Shown here: piece by piece, positions 19,783 through 31,203 of the stretch | How the letters are laid out: each line of letters opens with the position of its first letter | Numbering within the stretch: position 1 is the first letter of the stretch | Origin: Xenorhabdus japonica | GTDB taxonomy: Bacteria; Pseudomonadota; Gammaproteobacteria; Enterobacterales; Enterobacteriaceae | Direction: 5' to 3' | Assembly: GCF_900115195.1 (NCBI RefSeq) | Contig: NZ_FOVO01000010.1 | Location: 26,634 to 90,633 of the forward strand | Length of the DNA stretch: 64,000 bases | Translations under genes and position numbers: made by a program | The notes under the pieces: generated by a model | The model's input: the letters and a program-made list of their open reading frames with translations, nothing else | Told to the model about the DNA's origin: nothing | Database searches by the model: none

Positions 19783-21126
19783 TTACCCTTCCAGCTCAAT
19801 CTTAGTCAGCACGTCACGCAGTACTGGACCGTACTCATATTTGCCCGGGCAAACATAGGTACACAATGCCAAATCTTCTTCATCCAACTCCAGACAACCC
19901 AGCGCCTGAGCACTATCAGTATCGCCTGCAAGCAAATCACGCAATAGGTGCGTTGCCATGATATCCAGTGGCATTACACGCTCATAGTTGCCAATTGGCA
20001 CCATGGAACGTTCCCCACCATTTGTTGTGGTTGAGAAAGCGAAACGTTTCTTTTTCAGGAAATGACCAATTGTGGTGCTGGTAATAGAAAACTTATTAAT
20101 GCCCGGAGCGATCCAACCGAAGAGCTCTTTTTCCCGACCTTCTGCAAGAACGGAAACTAATGTATGGAAGCGGCCAAGATAATGGCGGGCATCATCTGAT
20201 TTTGTACCACACAATACGGAACCAGAAATGATACGGTTGTCACCTTCTTTCAACTGATTTTGCGTCAATTCCAGCAAATCAGCGCCCAGTTGGGTGCATA
20301 CCAAGCGTGGTGATTTAACCTGCGGCCCAGCCAGAGATACTACACGATCAGTGTAAAGTTCGCCTGTGGTAAACAGTTTACCGATGGCAATGACATCCTG
20401 ATACCCCAGATGCCATACCATTTTCTGAGCACTGACAGGTTCAATGAAATGAATATGAGTACCAACCAAACCTGCTGGATGCGGGCCAGCAAACTGGTTA
20501 TATATAATTTGAGCGTTATTTCCTGCTGTTGGAATATTTCCAGCGCCGTGGCAGACGTGGATTTTCCCATCTGTCAATTTTGACAGAACATTCAGGCCAT
20601 CAACAAAAGCCTCTTCCTGAGTTGCAATAACGACTAAAGGATCAGCAGCCAGTGGCTGAGTATCCATTGCCGTAACAAAGATTGCCTTTGGTATGGAACC
20701 GGGAACAGGAGAATGACTGAAAGGACGTGTACGCAATGCTGTCCACAGCCCTGACGCAAGCAGATTTTTCTCTACCTGTTCACGGCTCAGGCCAGCAAGT
20801 TCAGCGCGTTCGTAGCGATCAAACGTAACTTTCTCATCACCATTCACTTCAATAACGACAGATTGCAGAATACGGCGCTCACCACGCCCAATGGTTACAA
20901 TTTTACCGCTTGCAGGACTAGTGAAAATAACCCCTGGGTTCTTCTTGTCTTCAAAAAGAATTTGCCCTTTTTTAACATGCTCACCTTCCTTAACCAGCAT
21001 AGAAGGACGCATTCCAACATATTCTTCGCCCAGTAAAGCGATATGACGAATTGTTGGACCGTCTTCTATAACTTGGGCAGGCTCTCCTGCTATCGGGAGG
21101 TTGAGTCCTTTTTTAATTTTTATCAT
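19783..21126 (-). CDS. nqrA: Na+-NQR subunit A, quinone-interacting peripheral subunit
   Basis: The 447-residue cytoplasmic subunit starts [16 protein letters not shown], the invariant beginning of NqrA, and ends in the TKIELEG tail. First gene of nqrABCDEF-apbE-nqrM. The complex couples NADH oxidation and ubiquinone reduction to Na+ export. The promoter must lie in the 21.1-21.6 kb region; I could not identify a specific site. Confidence 0.97.
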   Translation of the reverse strand: MIKIKKGLNLPIAGEPAQVIEDGPTIRHIALLGEEYVGMRPSMLVKEGEHVKKGQILFEDKKNPGVIFTSPASGKIVTIGRGERRILQSVVIEVNGDEKVTFDRYERAELAGLSREQVEKNLLASGLWTALRTRPFSHSPVPGSIPKAIFVTAMDTQPLAADPLVVIATQEEAFVDGLNVLSKLTDGKIHVCHGAGNIPTAGNNAQIIYNQFAGPHPAGLVGTHIHFIEPVSAQKMVWHLGYQDVIAIGKLFTTGELYTDRVVSLAGPQVKSPRLVCTQLGADLLELTQNQLKEGDNRIISGSVLCGTKSDDARHYLGRFHTLVSVLAEGREKELFGWIAPGINKFSITSTTIGHFLKKKRFAFSTTTNGGERSMVPIGNYERVMPLDIMATHLLRDLLAGDTDSAQALGCLELDEEDLALCTYVCPGKYEYGPVLRDVLTKIELEG

Positions 21127-21588
21127 AAGATTTGCACAAGTTTATCAGTTAAATCATATACTACAGATAGCCCTACGGTATTCCCTTAGGGTAATGCAGC
21201 GACTTCAATAATAAAAAACACCTTGAGCGATATATATCTCAGGTTATTCACTCCAATAATCGTTACAATTTTCTCTTAATTTTCGCCAGCGGCAATTCTA
21301 ACATCTCGCCCACTGACTGTCTGATTAATCAAGTGACTTGGCTCAAGCAAATAAGAATAATTTCTCTGCTGAACTGTCAACCACTCGATAAAAACGAATT
21401 ATCGACTCGCCTTTCTCTACATAAAGGCAATTTTCAACTGAAAAGTAACCTCACAAGAACAGGATATTACCGCTATCTTTTACTCATCATTTCATCAAAA
21501 AATTGCTATCTCAATCCTGATATTTCACCTAACTATCAGATTATGTTATGAAAAAATAGTTTTTTGGCTTTCATTAAGCCTATTACTA
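21127..21588. other. nqr upstream region, no supported gene
   Basis: This interval between nqrA and the yafJ terminator should contain the nqr promoter and 5' leader. A small hairpin lies near 21172-21197 (AGCCCTA...TTAGGGT). A 72-codon plus-strand frame at 21333-21551 has no SD and an unconvincing composition. I see no other structure. Confidence 0.5.
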
Positions 21589-21631
21589 TTAACCCAGCGT
21601 GTAAATATTCTCTATTTTCACGCCGGGTTAA
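21589..21631. terminator. Stem-loop downstream of yafJ
   Basis: TTAACCCAGCGTG (21589-21601) pairs with CACGCCGGGTTAA (21619-21631) with one mismatch and a 17-base loop. It lies about 95 bases past the yafJ stop on the minus strand. T runs are weak. Confidence 0.6.
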
Positions 21632-21725
21632 TATATCAGTACGCGGAAAGTGCATTTCATCATGGGCAATATGTTGTTAATGTAAACCCAAAAAATCAGC
21701 TCCCCTTATAGAATAGAATAATGAA

Positions 21726-22493
21726 TCAGACTATCCTCTCTCCAAGATGGAATAGTGCGTAGTTATCTGGTTCGATACGATGCCAAGATTCATTTCCAGT
21801 TAAAGGTTGAGTCGCAATCACTGATACTACATCCCCTGATTGGGTGTGCTGCTGAAAGTCAATTTCAACATCCTGATCAAGTAATTTAGCCCTGCCGAAA
21901 GGAGCACGACGAGTAATCCAATATAATTGGGTCGAACAGTAAGCCATGACAAACTGTCCATCCGACAACAACATATTGAAAACACCTTTTTTTCTCAGCT
22001 GATGGGCCAGAGAGGCAATAAACTTAAATACTGCCGGCCAGTTGGAAGGCCGCTTAGGATATTTCAACGATAATTGATGCAATATCCAGCAAAATGCCCA
22101 TTCACTGTCTGTCTCCCCAACCGATCGGTAACTACCCGTTTTCAACTTATTGTATCCCTTAAGTTGACCATTATGGGCATAAGTCCAGTATTTTCCCCAC
22201 AACTCACGGGTAAATGGATGGGTATTGACCAGAGAAACATTACCTCTGTTTGCCTGACGAATATGCGCCACAATCACTTCTGATTTGATCGGACAGCCTT
22301 GTACAAATTGAGCCACAGGTGAATGACAACTGGATTGATGATCTTTAAACGTTCTGTATCCCAATCCCTCATAGAAGGTAACTCCCCAGCCATCCTTATG
22401 AGGGCCGGTATGCCCACCACGCTGAATTAAGCCACTCAGACTGAAAATAATATCTGTCGGCACGTTGGCATTCATGCCAAGTAATTCACACAT
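21726..22493 (-). CDS. yafJ: Class II glutamine amidotransferase-like protein YafJ
   Basis: 255 residues starting MCELLGMNANVP; after Met removal Cys2 is the N-terminal nucleophile of class II amidotransferases. HIRQANRGN, NTHPF and YAHNGQL are the conserved glutamine-site segments. YafJ is a stand-alone glutaminase-like domain without a synthase partner, and its physiological role is unclear. It is 36 bases downstream of gmhA on the same strand, as in E. coli. Confidence 0.92.
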   Translation of the reverse strand: MCELLGMNANVPTDIIFSLSGLIQRGGHTGPHKDGWGVTFYEGLGYRTFKDHQSSCHSPVAQFVQGCPIKSEVIVAHIRQANRGNVSLVNTHPFTRELWGKYWTYAHNGQLKGYNKLKTGSYRSVGETDSEWAFCWILHQLSLKYPKRPSNWPAVFKFIASLAHQLRKKGVFNMLLSDGQFVMAYCSTQLYWITRRAPFGRAKLLDQDVEIDFQQHTQSGDVVSVIATQPLTGNESWHRIEPDNYALFHLGERIV

Positions 22494-22529
22494 TGCCTAC
22501 CTCTAACGCCTATTCCTAATAAACAGCAA

Positions 22530-23111
22530 TCAGGCTTTTACCATTTCTTTTTCAATTAATTGAATCAAGATATGAATGACTTTGATATGAATTTCCTGAA
22601 TACGGTCTGCATAACCAAAATGAGGTGCCCGAATTTCAACATCTGCCGTACCTGCCATTTTTCCACCATCCTTGCCAGTCAGCGTAATAACTTTCATACC
22701 CTTGGCACGGGCTGCATCAACCGCTTTAATGATGTTGCCAGAGTTTCCCGAAGTCGAAATGCCCAGTAATACATCACCTTTTTGACCGACGGCTTCAACA
22801 TAGCGAGAAAATACATAGTCATAACCAAAATCATTGCTCACGCAGGATAAATGGCTAGGATCGGAAATCGCAATGGCCGGATATCCCGGACGATTTTCAC
22901 GGTAACGGCCTGTCAATTCTTCCGCAAAATGCATGGCGTCACAATGCGAGCCACCATTACCACAGGAAAGCACTTTTCCCCCAGCCTTGAATGAATCAGC
23001 TAACAAAACAGCAGCTTTTTGAATCGCATCAATATTTGCATCATCGTTAAGGAAATTAGCCAACGTATCTGCGGCCTCGGATAACTCACTGCGGATCAGT
23101 TCTTGGTACAT
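22530..23111 (-). CDS. gmhA: Sedoheptulose-7-phosphate isomerase
   Basis: Converts sedoheptulose 7-phosphate to D-glycero-D-manno-heptose 7-phosphate, the first step of LPS inner-core heptose synthesis. The 193-residue SIS-domain protein has the substrate loop [20 protein letters not shown] and the phosphate-binding ISTSGNSGN. Length equals the family (192). Also called lpcA. Confidence 0.96.
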   Translation of the reverse strand: MYQELIRSELSEAADTLANFLNDDANIDAIQKAAVLLADSFKAGGKVLSCGNGGSHCDAMHFAEELTGRYRENRPGYPAIAISDPSHLSCVSNDFGYDYVFSRYVEAVGQKGDVLLGISTSGNSGNIIKAVDAARAKGMKVITLTGKDGGKMAGTADVEIRAPHFGYADRIQEIHIKVIHILIQLIEKEMVKA

Positions 23112-23150
23112 GGAACTTATACTCCTGAAAGGTCTTCGGAATTAATAATA

Positions 23151-23324
23151 CTAGTCGATCAGTGTAACGGATTCCCCCCCTTGAAAGAAGATATCATCAC
23201 ATCGCAGTAGAATTATTGCCCGCTGTGTCTTACCACAATAGTATTTAATAATACTGATTTTTCCTTGTGCCACCTTGACAATCACATCCACGGTGAGCGG
23301 GGCTTTAGCATCCATCATAATCAT
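23151..23324 (-). CDS. Small ORF, 57 aa, unknown
   Basis: A minus-strand frame from the ATG at 23324 encodes MIMMDAKAPLTVDVIVKVAQ and ends with GGESVTLID. An SD-like AGGGGA stands about 8 bases upstream. The composition (alternating hydrophobic/charged, TVDVIVKV, AIILLRCDD) looks like a small beta-rich domain, but I recognise no family. It lies upstream of gmhA on the same strand with a 39-base gap. It could be real or the end of a decayed gene. Confidence 0.35.
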   Translation of the reverse strand: MIMMDAKAPLTVDVIVKVAQGKISIIKYYCGKTQRAIILLRCDDIFFQGGESVTLID

Positions 23325-23485
23325 TCTTCACGTCCCCTGATCCCCTGAATACGCACACTGAAACAGTCAGAGGATCACAGATTAAATAGAGCCGTCAATT
23401 TCCCTTGATGTTCACATTATTTCAAGAAAGCCTCTGAGATGCATGACAAAATCATCGGTACTTTCATTGAGTGTGAATATTATGT

Positions 23486-23794
23486 TTAAGGGATTTCAAC
23501 GGATTGAATACATGATCCGAAATTATTGGGAGAAAACCCAAAATCAAAATCTAAGATATATTTATAAGCTTCAAAGTAATAAACCTTATTTAGTTTAAAA
23601 TGACAATCCTCAACTCTTTTGATGGATTTTAGTTTTTGGAATATATTTTGTTCAGAACAAAATTCATAGCAAGGGACTATTATTTCCGTATTTATCGGAT
23701 TGATGACAAAAATATCAAATTCATTTGTATAAAGTGTATTTTTCTCACTATCGAATGGGGAGCGTATAGCGGAGGTAAGCTTGGAAAGAAAAAG
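23486..23794 (-). pseudogene. Start-less C-terminal fragment of an unknown gene
   Basis: The minus strand is open for 102 codons, ending at TAA 23486-23488. It contains NEFDIFVINPINTEIIVPCYEF and YYFEAYKYILDFDFGFSP, with protein-like composition and strong use of E, D, F and Y. No ATG, GTG, TTG or CTG exists in frame before the upstream stop at 23795-23797, and its 5' end runs under the start of yafD. The likeliest reading is the tail of a gene that lost its N-terminus in a rearrangement. Family unknown. Confidence 0.4.
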
Positions 23795-24632
23795 CTACGC
23801 GAGAAGGCTGTATGAAAGAAAGCTTGTAAATATGAGGATGAGATATGCGAAAAAAAATTATGCTATGCGATATATCGCGGGTCAGCCTGTAGAACAAGTT
23901 TTTCCTACTTCTAAACAACTATTAGAAGAAGCCGCGTTGCCACGTGGGGAACCGATTCTTGCCAGCAATAACGAACTTTCTATCGCTATTTGGAATATCT
24001 ATAAGCAGCAACGCCCATTATGGCAAAGTGTTCTGACTTCGTTAATCGAGAAGAGTGACCTTATCTTACTGCAAGAGGCGCAAACGACCCCGGCTCTCTT
24101 GGAATTCATTGCAGCTAGCGGATTGGTTGCGGATCAGGTTCCTGCATTTGCTATCCCTCAGCACCCATCAGGTGTGATGACATTAGCATCGTCTTCACCG
24201 ATATATTGTTGTCCACTTCGTGAGAAAGAACCGATACTCAGGTTATCTAAATCATCATTAATCACGGTTTATCCGTTGCCAGATAAACGTCAGTTGATGG
24301 TGATAAACGTGCATGCCATTAACTTCAGTCTTGGTATAGATGTTTATAGCCGGCAATTAAATAATATTGGTATCCACATAAGCTTACATAATGGCCCCGT
24401 AATTTTTGCTGGAGATTTTAATGCATGGAGTCGGCAGAGATTAAAAATACTGGAACGTTTCGCACGCCGTATGCAATTGAAAGAAGTGCATTTTAATGAT
24501 GACCATAGAACGATTGTTTTTGGTAAGCCGTTGGATTTTATTTTTTATCGTGAATTAAAAGTTTTGAGTGCAGAAGTTGTAATGACAGGAGCTTCTGATC
24601 ATAACCCCTTGATGGTGAATTTCTCTTTGTGA
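23781..24632 (+). CDS. yafD: Endonuclease/exonuclease/phosphatase-fold protein YafD
   Basis: 283 residues, closely similar to E. coli YafD from [11 protein letters not shown] onward. EEP-fold motifs are visible: WNIYKQQ, LLQEAQT (metal-binding Glu), FAGDFNAWS (catalytic Asp/Asn) and the terminal GASDHNPL (catalytic Asp-His). Substrate unknown. The TTG start at 23781 is chosen because GGAGG lies five bases upstream. ATGs at 23832 and 23838 would match the E. coli start but lack a properly spaced SD, so the first ~19 residues are uncertain. Confidence 0.9.
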   Translation: MERKSYARRLYERKLVNMRMRYAKKNYAMRYIAGQPVEQVFPTSKQLLEEAALPRGEPILASNNELSIAIWNIYKQQRPLWQSVLTSLIEKSDLILLQEAQTTPALLEFIAASGLVADQVPAFAIPQHPSGVMTLASSSPIYCCPLREKEPILRLSKSSLITVYPLPDKRQLMVINVHAINFSLGIDVYSRQLNNIGIHISLHNGPVIFAGDFNAWSRQRLKILERFARRMQLKEVHFNDDHRTIVFGKPLDFIFYRELKVLSAEVVMTGASDHNPLMVNFSL

Positions 24633-24674
24633 TGATAGCTGACAAAAAACTTGTTGCTTTAGCGGAAAAAGATA

Positions 24675-24704
24675 AAAAAGCGTCAGAAATCACCGACGCT
24701 TTTT
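24675..24704. terminator. Bidirectional terminator between yafD and the permease gene
   Basis: AAAAAGCGTC and GACGCTTTTT form a perfect ten-pair stem around a ten-base loop, with an A run on the left and a T run on the right. It ends both convergent genes. Confidence 0.9.
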
Positions 24705-24720
24705 GAAAAAAGATTGATTA

Positions 24721-26106
24721 TTATCGATTAGCAGAGCGAGTTATTGGTAGCTTCTTTTTCACACCAATAAAATAGGCTAGAGTCAGAATCAATACCCAAC
24801 CTATACCAACATATAACGCATTTCTTGTTAGCTCAAAATAGCCCAGCAATACAATGATGCTGACCATAAAGACGATCGTAATTACAGGGGCAATTGGCCA
24901 CATCGGGATTGGAAATTTCAGTGTCTTAACTTCTTCCGGGCTCATTTGGCGGCGCATGGCAACGTGTGAAACTAAAATCATCAGCCATACCCAGACGGTT
25001 GCAAATGTGGCGACAGAAGCGATAAGAATGAAGATTTCTTTTGGGATCAGATAATTCAGAACCACACCAAGTAACAGAATTGCAATCATGACAAGAACAG
25101 TCATCCATGGAACACCATTGCGCGTTAGTTTCTTGAATGACTTGGGGGCTTGCCCTTCCTGAGCCATACCATACATCATCCTGCCTGCACCAAAAATATC
25201 ACTATTAATAGCAGAAATAGCGGCAGTAATTACTACCATATTCAGAATATTTGCGGCTGAATTAATTCCCAAATTGGAAAAAATCTGTACGAATGGGCTT
25301 GTATTCGGAGTAATTTGATCCCATGGATAGATGCTCATCAGGATACACAGGGTCAAAACATAGAAGATCAAGATACGGAATGGAACAGCATTGATTGCTT
25401 TAGGGATCGTTTTTTCTGGATTTTTCGCTTCACTAGCAGTGATGCCAATGACTTCTATGCCACCAAAGGCAAACATAACAATAGCAAATGAAGCTATCAC
25501 TCCACTGATGCCATTTGGCATAAAGCCGCCATGTTCCCATAAATTGGATAGACCAGTTGCATGCTCTGTTGCTTGCCCGAACCCGTAAAACATAATGGCA
25601 AGACCACCGATAATCATGGCAATGATGGCGGTAACTTTAACGATCGAAAGCCAGAACTCCATTTCACCAAAGATTTTTACGTGACACAGATTCAAGGCAC
25701 CAATAAAACATACAATCCCCAGAACCCAAATCCACTGATCGACATGTGGGAACCAAAGCTTCATATATGCGCCGAATGCGGTAACATCAGCCAGGCAAAC
25801 AAACAGCATTTCAAGAACATAGATCCAGCCCGTTAAAAAACCGGCCAAAGGTCCCAGATAATGGCTGGCATATTGCGAAAAAGAACCAGAAACGGGATGG
25901 TGAACGGCCATTTCGCCAAGTGCTCTCATCACGATAAATACGGCAGCACCGCCGATTAAATAGGCCAGCAATACAGCGGGGCCAGCTTGCTGTATTGCTG
26001 TTGCTGAGCCATAAAACAGCCCCGTGCCTATTGCAGAGCCTAAAGCCATGAAGCGAATGTGCCGCACGCTCAGACCCTGTTTAAGCTGATTTTCATTATT
26101 TTGCAT
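24721..26106 (-). CDS. APC-family amino acid permease (ProY/ThrP-like)
   Basis: 461 residues, twelve predicted membrane helices. It has the APC signature near the N-terminus ([21 protein letters not shown]) and the conserved [17 protein letters not shown] loop. It is most similar in layout to E. coli ProY and ThrP/YifK, importers of proline or threonine/serine. The gene is preceded by a riboswitch-like leader resembling glycine aptamers, which would suggest glycine or another small neutral amino acid as substrate or inducer. Exact substrate is not determinable here. Confidence 0.85.
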   Translation of the reverse strand: MQNNENQLKQGLSVRHIRFMALGSAIGTGLFYGSATAIQQAGPAVLLAYLIGGAAVFIVMRALGEMAVHHPVSGSFSQYASHYLGPLAGFLTGWIYVLEMLFVCLADVTAFGAYMKLWFPHVDQWIWVLGIVCFIGALNLCHVKIFGEMEFWLSIVKVTAIIAMIIGGLAIMFYGFGQATEHATGLSNLWEHGGFMPNGISGVIASFAIVMFAFGGIEVIGITASEAKNPEKTIPKAINAVPFRILIFYVLTLCILMSIYPWDQITPNTSPFVQIFSNLGINSAANILNMVVITAAISAINSDIFGAGRMMYGMAQEGQAPKSFKKLTRNGVPWMTVLVMIAILLLGVVLNYLIPKEIFILIASVATFATVWVWLMILVSHVAMRRQMSPEEVKTLKFPIPMWPIAPVITIVFMVSIIVLLGYFELTRNALYVGIGWVLILTLAYFIGVKKKLPITRSANR

Positions 26107-26109
26107 TCG

Positions 26110-26210
26110 TTATTCCCATCTATCCTTTCATGCCTGAGAGTATTTTAGGCATACGATGCTCTGCCTGGCTTGAGATGCCAGTAAAAGCAACCTCGTACGA
26201 TATCATAAAG
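26110..26210 (-). promoter_or_regulatory. Candidate glycine-riboswitch-like leader of the permease gene
   Basis: Read on the minus strand, the leader contains ATACTCTCAGGCATGAAAGGATAGA. That is close to the diagnostic 3' half of glycine aptamers (ACTCTCAGGCAAAAGGACAGA). Upstream is a perfect hairpin CTGGC-ATCTCAA-GCCAG and a purine-rich GGCAGAGCA at the place of the usual CCGAAGGGGCAA core. ATGCCT/AGGCAT can pair alternatively around the conserved block, offering a switching stem. The element ends just before the permease ATG, so it could sequester the SD. Only one aptamer is visible and the 5' core is degenerate. Confidence 0.5.
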
Positions 26211-26275
26211 ATGGATGTTCGCGGGATAGATATCTGTAATAATAACGGGCAGTTTATTAAAACCAGAGTTTTTTT

Positions 26276-26947
26276 ATGATTTACCCAATAAATGAAATCT
26301 TCCAAACATTACAGGGAGAAGGAGTGTTTACCGGTGTGCCTTCGGTTTTCATTCGATTACAGGGATGTCCGGTAGGGTGCAGTTGGTGCGATACCAAACA
26401 TACGTGGGAAAAAGAGACTGATAAACAACAGTCTATGGATAATATTTTACTGAAATCGCAAGACAGCGATCTGTGGGGTGTTGCTACCGCAAGACAGTTG
26501 CTGAGTATATTCACTCGTCAAGGCTACAGTGCGAAACATATTGTCATTACCGGGGGAGAACCGTGCTTATATGACTTGCGTCCTTTGACGGAAACACTGG
26601 AAAGTGAAGGCTATCAATGTCAGGTAGAGACAAGTGGTACACATACGATTCAGTGCACTGACAAAACTTGGGTAACGGTTTCTCCTAAAGTGAAAATGCG
26701 CGGGGGGTATCAGGTTTTGCCTGAGGCCATGAAGCGTGCCGATGAAATCAAGCATCCTGTCGGACGACAGCGAGATATTGAAGCATTGGATGAATTATTG
26801 ACTATGCTTGATGGAAATCCTATTCCGTTTATTGCGTTACAACCAATTAGTCAGAAAGAAGATGCAACCCGCCTGTGCATCGAAACCTGCATTGCCCGTA
26901 ATTGGCGTTTTTCGATGCAAACCCATAAGTATTTGAATATCGCCTGA
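26276..26947 (+). CDS. queE: 7-carboxy-7-deazaguanine synthase
   Basis: A radical-SAM enzyme converting 6-carboxytetrahydropterin to 7-carboxy-7-deazaguanine in queuosine/preQ0 synthesis. 223 residues. The cluster cysteines C31, C35 and C38 lie in LQGCPVGCSWCDTK, the CxxxCxxC form of radical-SAM enzymes, and the substrate/SAM segment ITGGEPCLYD is present. Divergent from the permease; convergent with queD, which makes its substrate. Confidence 0.95.
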   Translation: MIYPINEIFQTLQGEGVFTGVPSVFIRLQGCPVGCSWCDTKHTWEKETDKQQSMDNILLKSQDSDLWGVATARQLLSIFTRQGYSAKHIVITGGEPCLYDLRPLTETLESEGYQCQVETSGTHTIQCTDKTWVTVSPKVKMRGGYQVLPEAMKRADEIKHPVGRQRDIEALDELLTMLDGNPIPFIALQPISQKEDATRLCIETCIARNWRFSMQTHKYLNIA

Positions 26948-26952
26948 ATTTC

Positions 26953-26979
26953 ATTCAGCACCAGATTCTGGTGCTGAAT
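26953..26979. terminator. Hairpin between convergent queE and queD
   Basis: ATTCAGCACCAG pairs perfectly with CTGGTGCTGAAT around a three-base loop. It overlaps the tail of both transcripts; no long T run follows. Confidence 0.7.
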
Positions 26980-26981
26980 CC

Positions 26982-27344
26982 TTATTCGCCTCGATAGATA
27001 CAACCTGCGCTACAGGTTTCTTTGACCATCACAGCACTGAGTTGAGGCAGCGTCGGTTGTAACTTTTCCCAGATCCACTTGGCCAAGACTTCGCTGGTCG
27101 GATTTTCAAGCCCGGGGATTTCATTGAGATAATGGTGATCGAGCTGTTCCCAGATCGGTTTAAAAGCAACTTTTACATCGGCAAAATCCATTAGCCAGCC
27201 ACTGTGAGGATCGATTTCTCCGGTGACTTCTAGACGTACCATAAATGAATGCCCATGCAGACGCCCACATTTATGTCCATCTGGCACGTTTGGAAGATGA
27301 TGTGCTGCTTCAAATTGAAAATCTTTAAAGATAGTTGTACTCAT
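26982..27344 (-). CDS. queD: 6-carboxy-5,6,7,8-tetrahydropterin synthase
   Basis: Catalyses the step before QueE in queuosine synthesis. The 120-residue start [18 protein letters not shown] (ATG at 27344, SD GGGGAAAG) aligns with E. coli QueD; a seven-residue upstream extension in frame is unlikely. Zinc ligands H15, H30 and H32 and the catalytic C26 are in AAHHLP and [11 protein letters not shown]; the C-terminus is [10 protein letters not shown]. Confidence 0.95.
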   Translation of the reverse strand: MSTTIFKDFQFEAAHHLPNVPDGHKCGRLHGHSFMVRLEVTGEIDPHSGWLMDFADVKVAFKPIWEQLDHHYLNEIPGLENPTSEVLAKWIWEKLQPTLPQLSAVMVKETCSAGCIYRGE

Positions 27345-27628
27345 TGTGCTTTCCCCTGATTTCAAAAGGTCGGCTATTCTACCTGAACTTTACAAGCTTA
27401 ACGTGATTTTTCTGGAGATAAAAAGCACAATCCTTAACGACTTTATCGATATATTAAATCTGTAAATAAAGTTAGGCGTTTTAGTTATGAGATATTGCGA
27501 TCCTTTCTTTAAATACCTCCCCTATTCTGGGATAACCTGATAATTAATCCATGTTTATGATTCCTACATTTTTTACATATGTTTTTTACAACATGGATCG
27601 CGGCTATATAGCAAAGGGCACTGGGAAA

Positions 27629-29449
27629 ATGACAACAAAACCACCTTCAATTGCATTACTACCTGTTTCTCCAGAACAATTATCACGCTTGCAATCTGCA
27701 ATTAATGATTTTTCACCACATCAATTAGCTTGGTTATCTGGCTATTTTTGGGGAATGGTGAATCACCAACCACAAATTGAGATGGAAGCATCTGATGTTT
27801 CCGAACAAGAAACAGTGACTTTGCTTTCTGCATCGCAAACAGGCAATGCCCGTCGTTTAGCTGAACAACTAAGAGATTCACTATTGGCTGAAAATCTCAA
27901 CGTAAATCTGATTAATGCGGGTGACTATAAATTTAAACAAATTTCCCAAGAACGTGTATTGATTATTATTGCTTCGACACAAGGTGAAGGTGATCCTGCT
28001 GAGGAAGCTGTGGCACTCCATAAATATCTCCATTCCAAAAAAGCCGCGTCAATGAAAGAGACAGCGTATGCCGTATTTGGTCTTGGGGATACATCGTATG
28101 AAAATTTCTGTCAGTCAGGGAAAGATTTTGACAATCGTCTGTATGAGCTTGGGGCACAGCGTTTGCTGGAGCGTGTTGATGCTGATGTGGAATACCAAGA
28201 ACAAGCTGATCAATGGCGCCAGAAAATTACGGGAATTTTGAAACAGCGTTTGCCAGTGCAGGCAAAACCGACTATTTCACCGATAGCTTCTTCATCGGTA
28301 ACTTCTTCATCAATAGCTTTTTCACAGGTCATTTCAGCGCACATCAAAGAAACGCCTCTAACAGCTACTCTGTCGGCTAACCAGAAAATTACGGGACGTG
28401 GATCTGACAAAGATGTTCGCCATATTGAAATTGATTTGGGGGATTCAGGATTGAGCTATCAGCCAGGGGATGCCCTTGGCGTTTGGTTTGAAAATGATCT
28501 GGCTTTAGTGGATGAATTAATCACCTTGCTTTGGTTGAAGGGTTCAGAACAAATCAATGTGCATGGAAAGTCACTTCCACTGCGTGAGGCTCTGATCAGC
28601 CATGTAGAGCTGACTCAGAATACCGGCGTGATTGTTGAAAAATATGCCGCATTGGCGAAAGATGAAAAACTGTTGGCATTAATCGCGAACAAACAAGCAT
28701 TGCAGCAATACGCCCAGATAACACCGATTGTAGATATGGTCAGAGCTGTTGCTGCACATCCAGAAGCCCAGCAATTTATTGACTTATTGCGTCCATTGAC
28801 ACCTCGGCTCTATTCCATCTCCTCCGCACAATCTGAAGTGGAAAACGAAGTCCATATTACCGTGGGAGTGGTTCGTTATGACATAGAAGGGCGTACCCAT
28901 ACAGGCGGAGCGTCAGGTTATTTGGCGGATCGCTTGCAGGAAGATGACAACATCCGGGTTTTTATCGAACAAAACAACAATTTTCGTTTACCGGCTGATT
29001 CGGATGCACCAGTCATCATGATTGGGCCGGGAACGGGGGTTGCTCCGTTCAGGGCATTTTTGCAACACCGTGACAGTCAGGGGGCTGAAGGTAAAAACTG
29101 GTTGATTTTTGGTAACCCGCATTTTGTCGAAGATTTTCTTTATCAGGTTGAATTCCAGCGCTACATGAAAGATGGCTTATTGACCCGCATTGATCTGGCA
29201 TGGTCAAGGGATCAGCAACACAAAGTGTATGTACAAGACAAAATACATGAACAGGGAGAAGAAATCTGGCGCTGGATTCAAGAAGGCGCTCATCTGTATG
29301 TATGTGGCGATGCGAATCGCATGGCAAAAGATGTAGAACAAGCCCTATTGGACATCATTTCACAACATAGTGGCATGGATGCTGAACAGGCTGATGAATT
29401 CTTGAGTGAATTGCGCCTTGAGCGCCGTTATCAGAGAGATGTTTACTAA
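27629..29449 (+). CDS. cysJ: Sulfite reductase flavoprotein alpha subunit
   Basis: CysJ passes electrons from NADPH through FAD and FMN to the CysI haemoprotein. The start at 27629 ([15 protein letters not shown]) matches E. coli CysJ; the frame is open 26 codons further up without support. Flavodoxin domain ([15 protein letters not shown]), FAD domain (RLYSISSAQ) and NADPH domain ([12 protein letters not shown]) appear in order, ending ERRYQRDVY. The linker after the flavodoxin domain contains a serine/isoleucine-rich microrepeat ([16 protein letters not shown]) not seen in E. coli. 606 residues against 599. Confidence 0.96.
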   Translation: MTTKPPSIALLPVSPEQLSRLQSAINDFSPHQLAWLSGYFWGMVNHQPQIEMEASDVSEQETVTLLSASQTGNARRLAEQLRDSLLAENLNVNLINAGDYKFKQISQERVLIIIASTQGEGDPAEEAVALHKYLHSKKAASMKETAYAVFGLGDTSYENFCQSGKDFDNRLYELGAQRLLERVDADVEYQEQADQWRQKITGILKQRLPVQAKPTISPIASSSVTSSSIAFSQVISAHIKETPLTATLSANQKITGRGSDKDVRHIEIDLGDSGLSYQPGDALGVWFENDLALVDELITLLWLKGSEQINVHGKSLPLREALISHVELTQNTGVIVEKYAALAKDEKLLALIANKQALQQYAQITPIVDMVRAVAAHPEAQQFIDLLRPLTPRLYSISSAQSEVENEVHITVGVVRYDIEGRTHTGGASGYLADRLQEDDNIRVFIEQNNNFRLPADSDAPVIMIGPGTGVAPFRAFLQHRDSQGAEGKNWLIFGNPHFVEDFLYQVEFQRYMKDGLLTRIDLAWSRDQQHKVYVQDKIHEQGEEIWRWIQEGAHLYVCGDANRMAKDVEQALLDIISQHSGMDAEQADEFLSELRLERRYQRDVY

Positions 29450-29463
29450 CATGAGCAATTAAC

Positions 29464-31203
29464 ATGAGCAATGTGAGCAAAGAAAAACAAGGACCTTTGA
29501 TTGTTGAAGGCAAACTTGCAGATAGTGAACGCATGAAGTTGGACAGCAATTATCTGCGAGGGACAATACGTGAAGACTTAAAAAATGGGCTGACAGGTGG
29601 ATTTGAGGGCGATAATTTCCTCCTCATCCGTTTTCATGGAATGTATCAGCAGGATGATCGTGATATCCGGGCAGAACGCGCAGAACAAAAGCTCGAACCG
29701 CGCTATGCCATGATGTTGCGTTGTCGCTTGCCGGGGGGAATTATTACCCCAAACCAGTGGTTGGGCATTGATCGGTTTGCGACGGAAAATACATTGTATG
29801 GCAGCATTAGATTGACTAACCGACAAACATTTCAGTTTCATGGGATCTTAAAAGATAACCTCAAGCCAGCACACCAATTATTGGCACAGATAGGGTTAGA
29901 TTCACTGGCTACCGCCAATGACGTCAACCGAAACGTGCTGTGTACATCCAATCCGGTGCAATCTGCTTTACACCAACAGGCTTATGAGTGGGCGAAAAAA
30001 ATATCGGAACATTTACTGCCCCGTACCAATGCGTATGCTGAAATCTGGTTGGATAAAGAAAAAATTGCGACAACCGATGAAGAACCTATTCTTGGTACTA
30101 CTTATCTGCCACGTAAGTTCAAAACATCAGTAGTTATTCCGCCACAAAATGATGTGGATTTGCATGCCAACGATATGAACTTTGTCGCTATTGCAGAAAA
30201 TGATCAATTGATCGGTTTTAACGTGCTGGTGGGAGGGGGATTAGCCATGACCCACGGCGATAAAAAAACCTTCCCACGACTGGCGAGTGAATTTGGTTTT
30301 ATCTCACTGGAGCATACACTGGCAATTGCGGAGGCGATAGTTACAACCCAACGTGATTGGGGCAATCGAACCGAGCGTAAAAACGCGAAAACCAAATATA
30401 CTCTTGAACGTGTGGGTATCAAAATCTTTAAAAAAGAGGTTGAAAAACGTGCTGGCGTGAAATTTGAAGCAATTCGCTCATATAAATTCACAGGTCGGGG
30501 GGATCAAATTGGTTGGTTAAAAGGAGTTGATGATCAATGGCATCTGACCTTATTTATTGAAAATGGTCGTTTGCTGGATTATCCCAACAAACCATCAAAA
30601 ACAGGTATTGCAGAAATTGCGAAAATACACAAAGGAGATTTTCGTCTGACGGCTAACCAAAACCTGATTGTGGCAGGGATACCTGAGAGTGAAAAATCGC
30701 GGATTGAAGAAATTGCCCGTGGTCATGGTTTAATTGATGATAGCGTGACAACTCTGCGTCACCACTCTATGGCTTGTGTTTCATTTCCTACTTGCCCATT
30801 AGCGATGGCCGAAGCAGAGCGTTTCTTGCCAACTTTTGTCGATCACGTTGATGCGTTGATGGAAAAGTATGGTGTTGGTGATGAAGAAATCATATTGCGT
30901 GTTACAGGCTGCCCGAATGGATGTGGCAGGGCGATGCTGGCAGAAATTGGGCTGGTGGGTAAAGCGCCTGATCGTTACAACCTGCATCTTGGTGGGAACT
31001 GCATTGGTGACCGAATTCCTCGTATGCACAGGGAAAATATTACCTCAACAGAGATTCTTGAGATACTGGATGAATTAATAGGCCGCTGGGCATCAGAACG
31101 CCATGTTGATGAATGCTTTGGTGATTTCCTGATCCGCGCAGATATTATCAAGCCAGTATTGAACTCAGCCGTCGATTTTTATGACTGGCAGGAGGCAGGA
31201 TGA
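29464..31203 (+). CDS. cysI: Sulfite reductase haemoprotein beta subunit
   Basis: CysI reduces sulfite to sulfide with sirohaem and a 4Fe-4S cluster. The four cluster cysteines are in [18 protein letters not shown] and [12 protein letters not shown]. The sirohaem-binding arginine-rich segments TGRGDQIGW and [12 protein letters not shown] are conserved. 579 residues (E. coli 570). Starts 14 bases after cysJ and overlaps cysH by 4 bases (ATGA). Confidence 0.97.
   Translation: MSNVSKEKQGPLIVEGKLADSERMKLDSNYLRGTIREDLKNGLTGGFEGDNFLLIRFHGMYQQDDRDIRAERAEQKLEPRYAMMLRCRLPGGIITPNQWLGIDRFATENTLYGSIRLTNRQTFQFHGILKDNLKPAHQLLAQIGLDSLATANDVNRNVLCTSNPVQSALHQQAYEWAKKISEHLLPRTNAYAEIWLDKEKIATTDEEPILGTTYLPRKFKTSVVIPPQNDVDLHANDMNFVAIAENDQLIGFNVLVGGGLAMTHGDKKTFPRLASEFGFISLEHTLAIAEAIVTTQRDWGNRTERKNAKTKYTLERVGIKIFKKEVEKRAGVKFEAIRSYKFTGRGDQIGWLKGVDDQWHLTLFIENGRLLDYPNKPSKTGIAEIAKIHKGDFRLTANQNLIVAGIPESEKSRIEEIARGHGLIDDSVTTLRHHSMACVSFPTCPLAMAEAERFLPTFVDHVDALMEKYGVGDEEIILRVTGCPNGCGRAMLAEIGLVGKAPDRYNLHLGGNCIGDRIPRMHRENITSTEILEILDELIGRWASERHVDECFGDFLIRADIIKPVLNSAVDFYDWQEAG

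Noticed and set aside
21333..21551. 72-codon plus-strand frame upstream of nqrA
   Set aside because: No SD, low-complexity composition, and it lies in the probable nqr promoter region.
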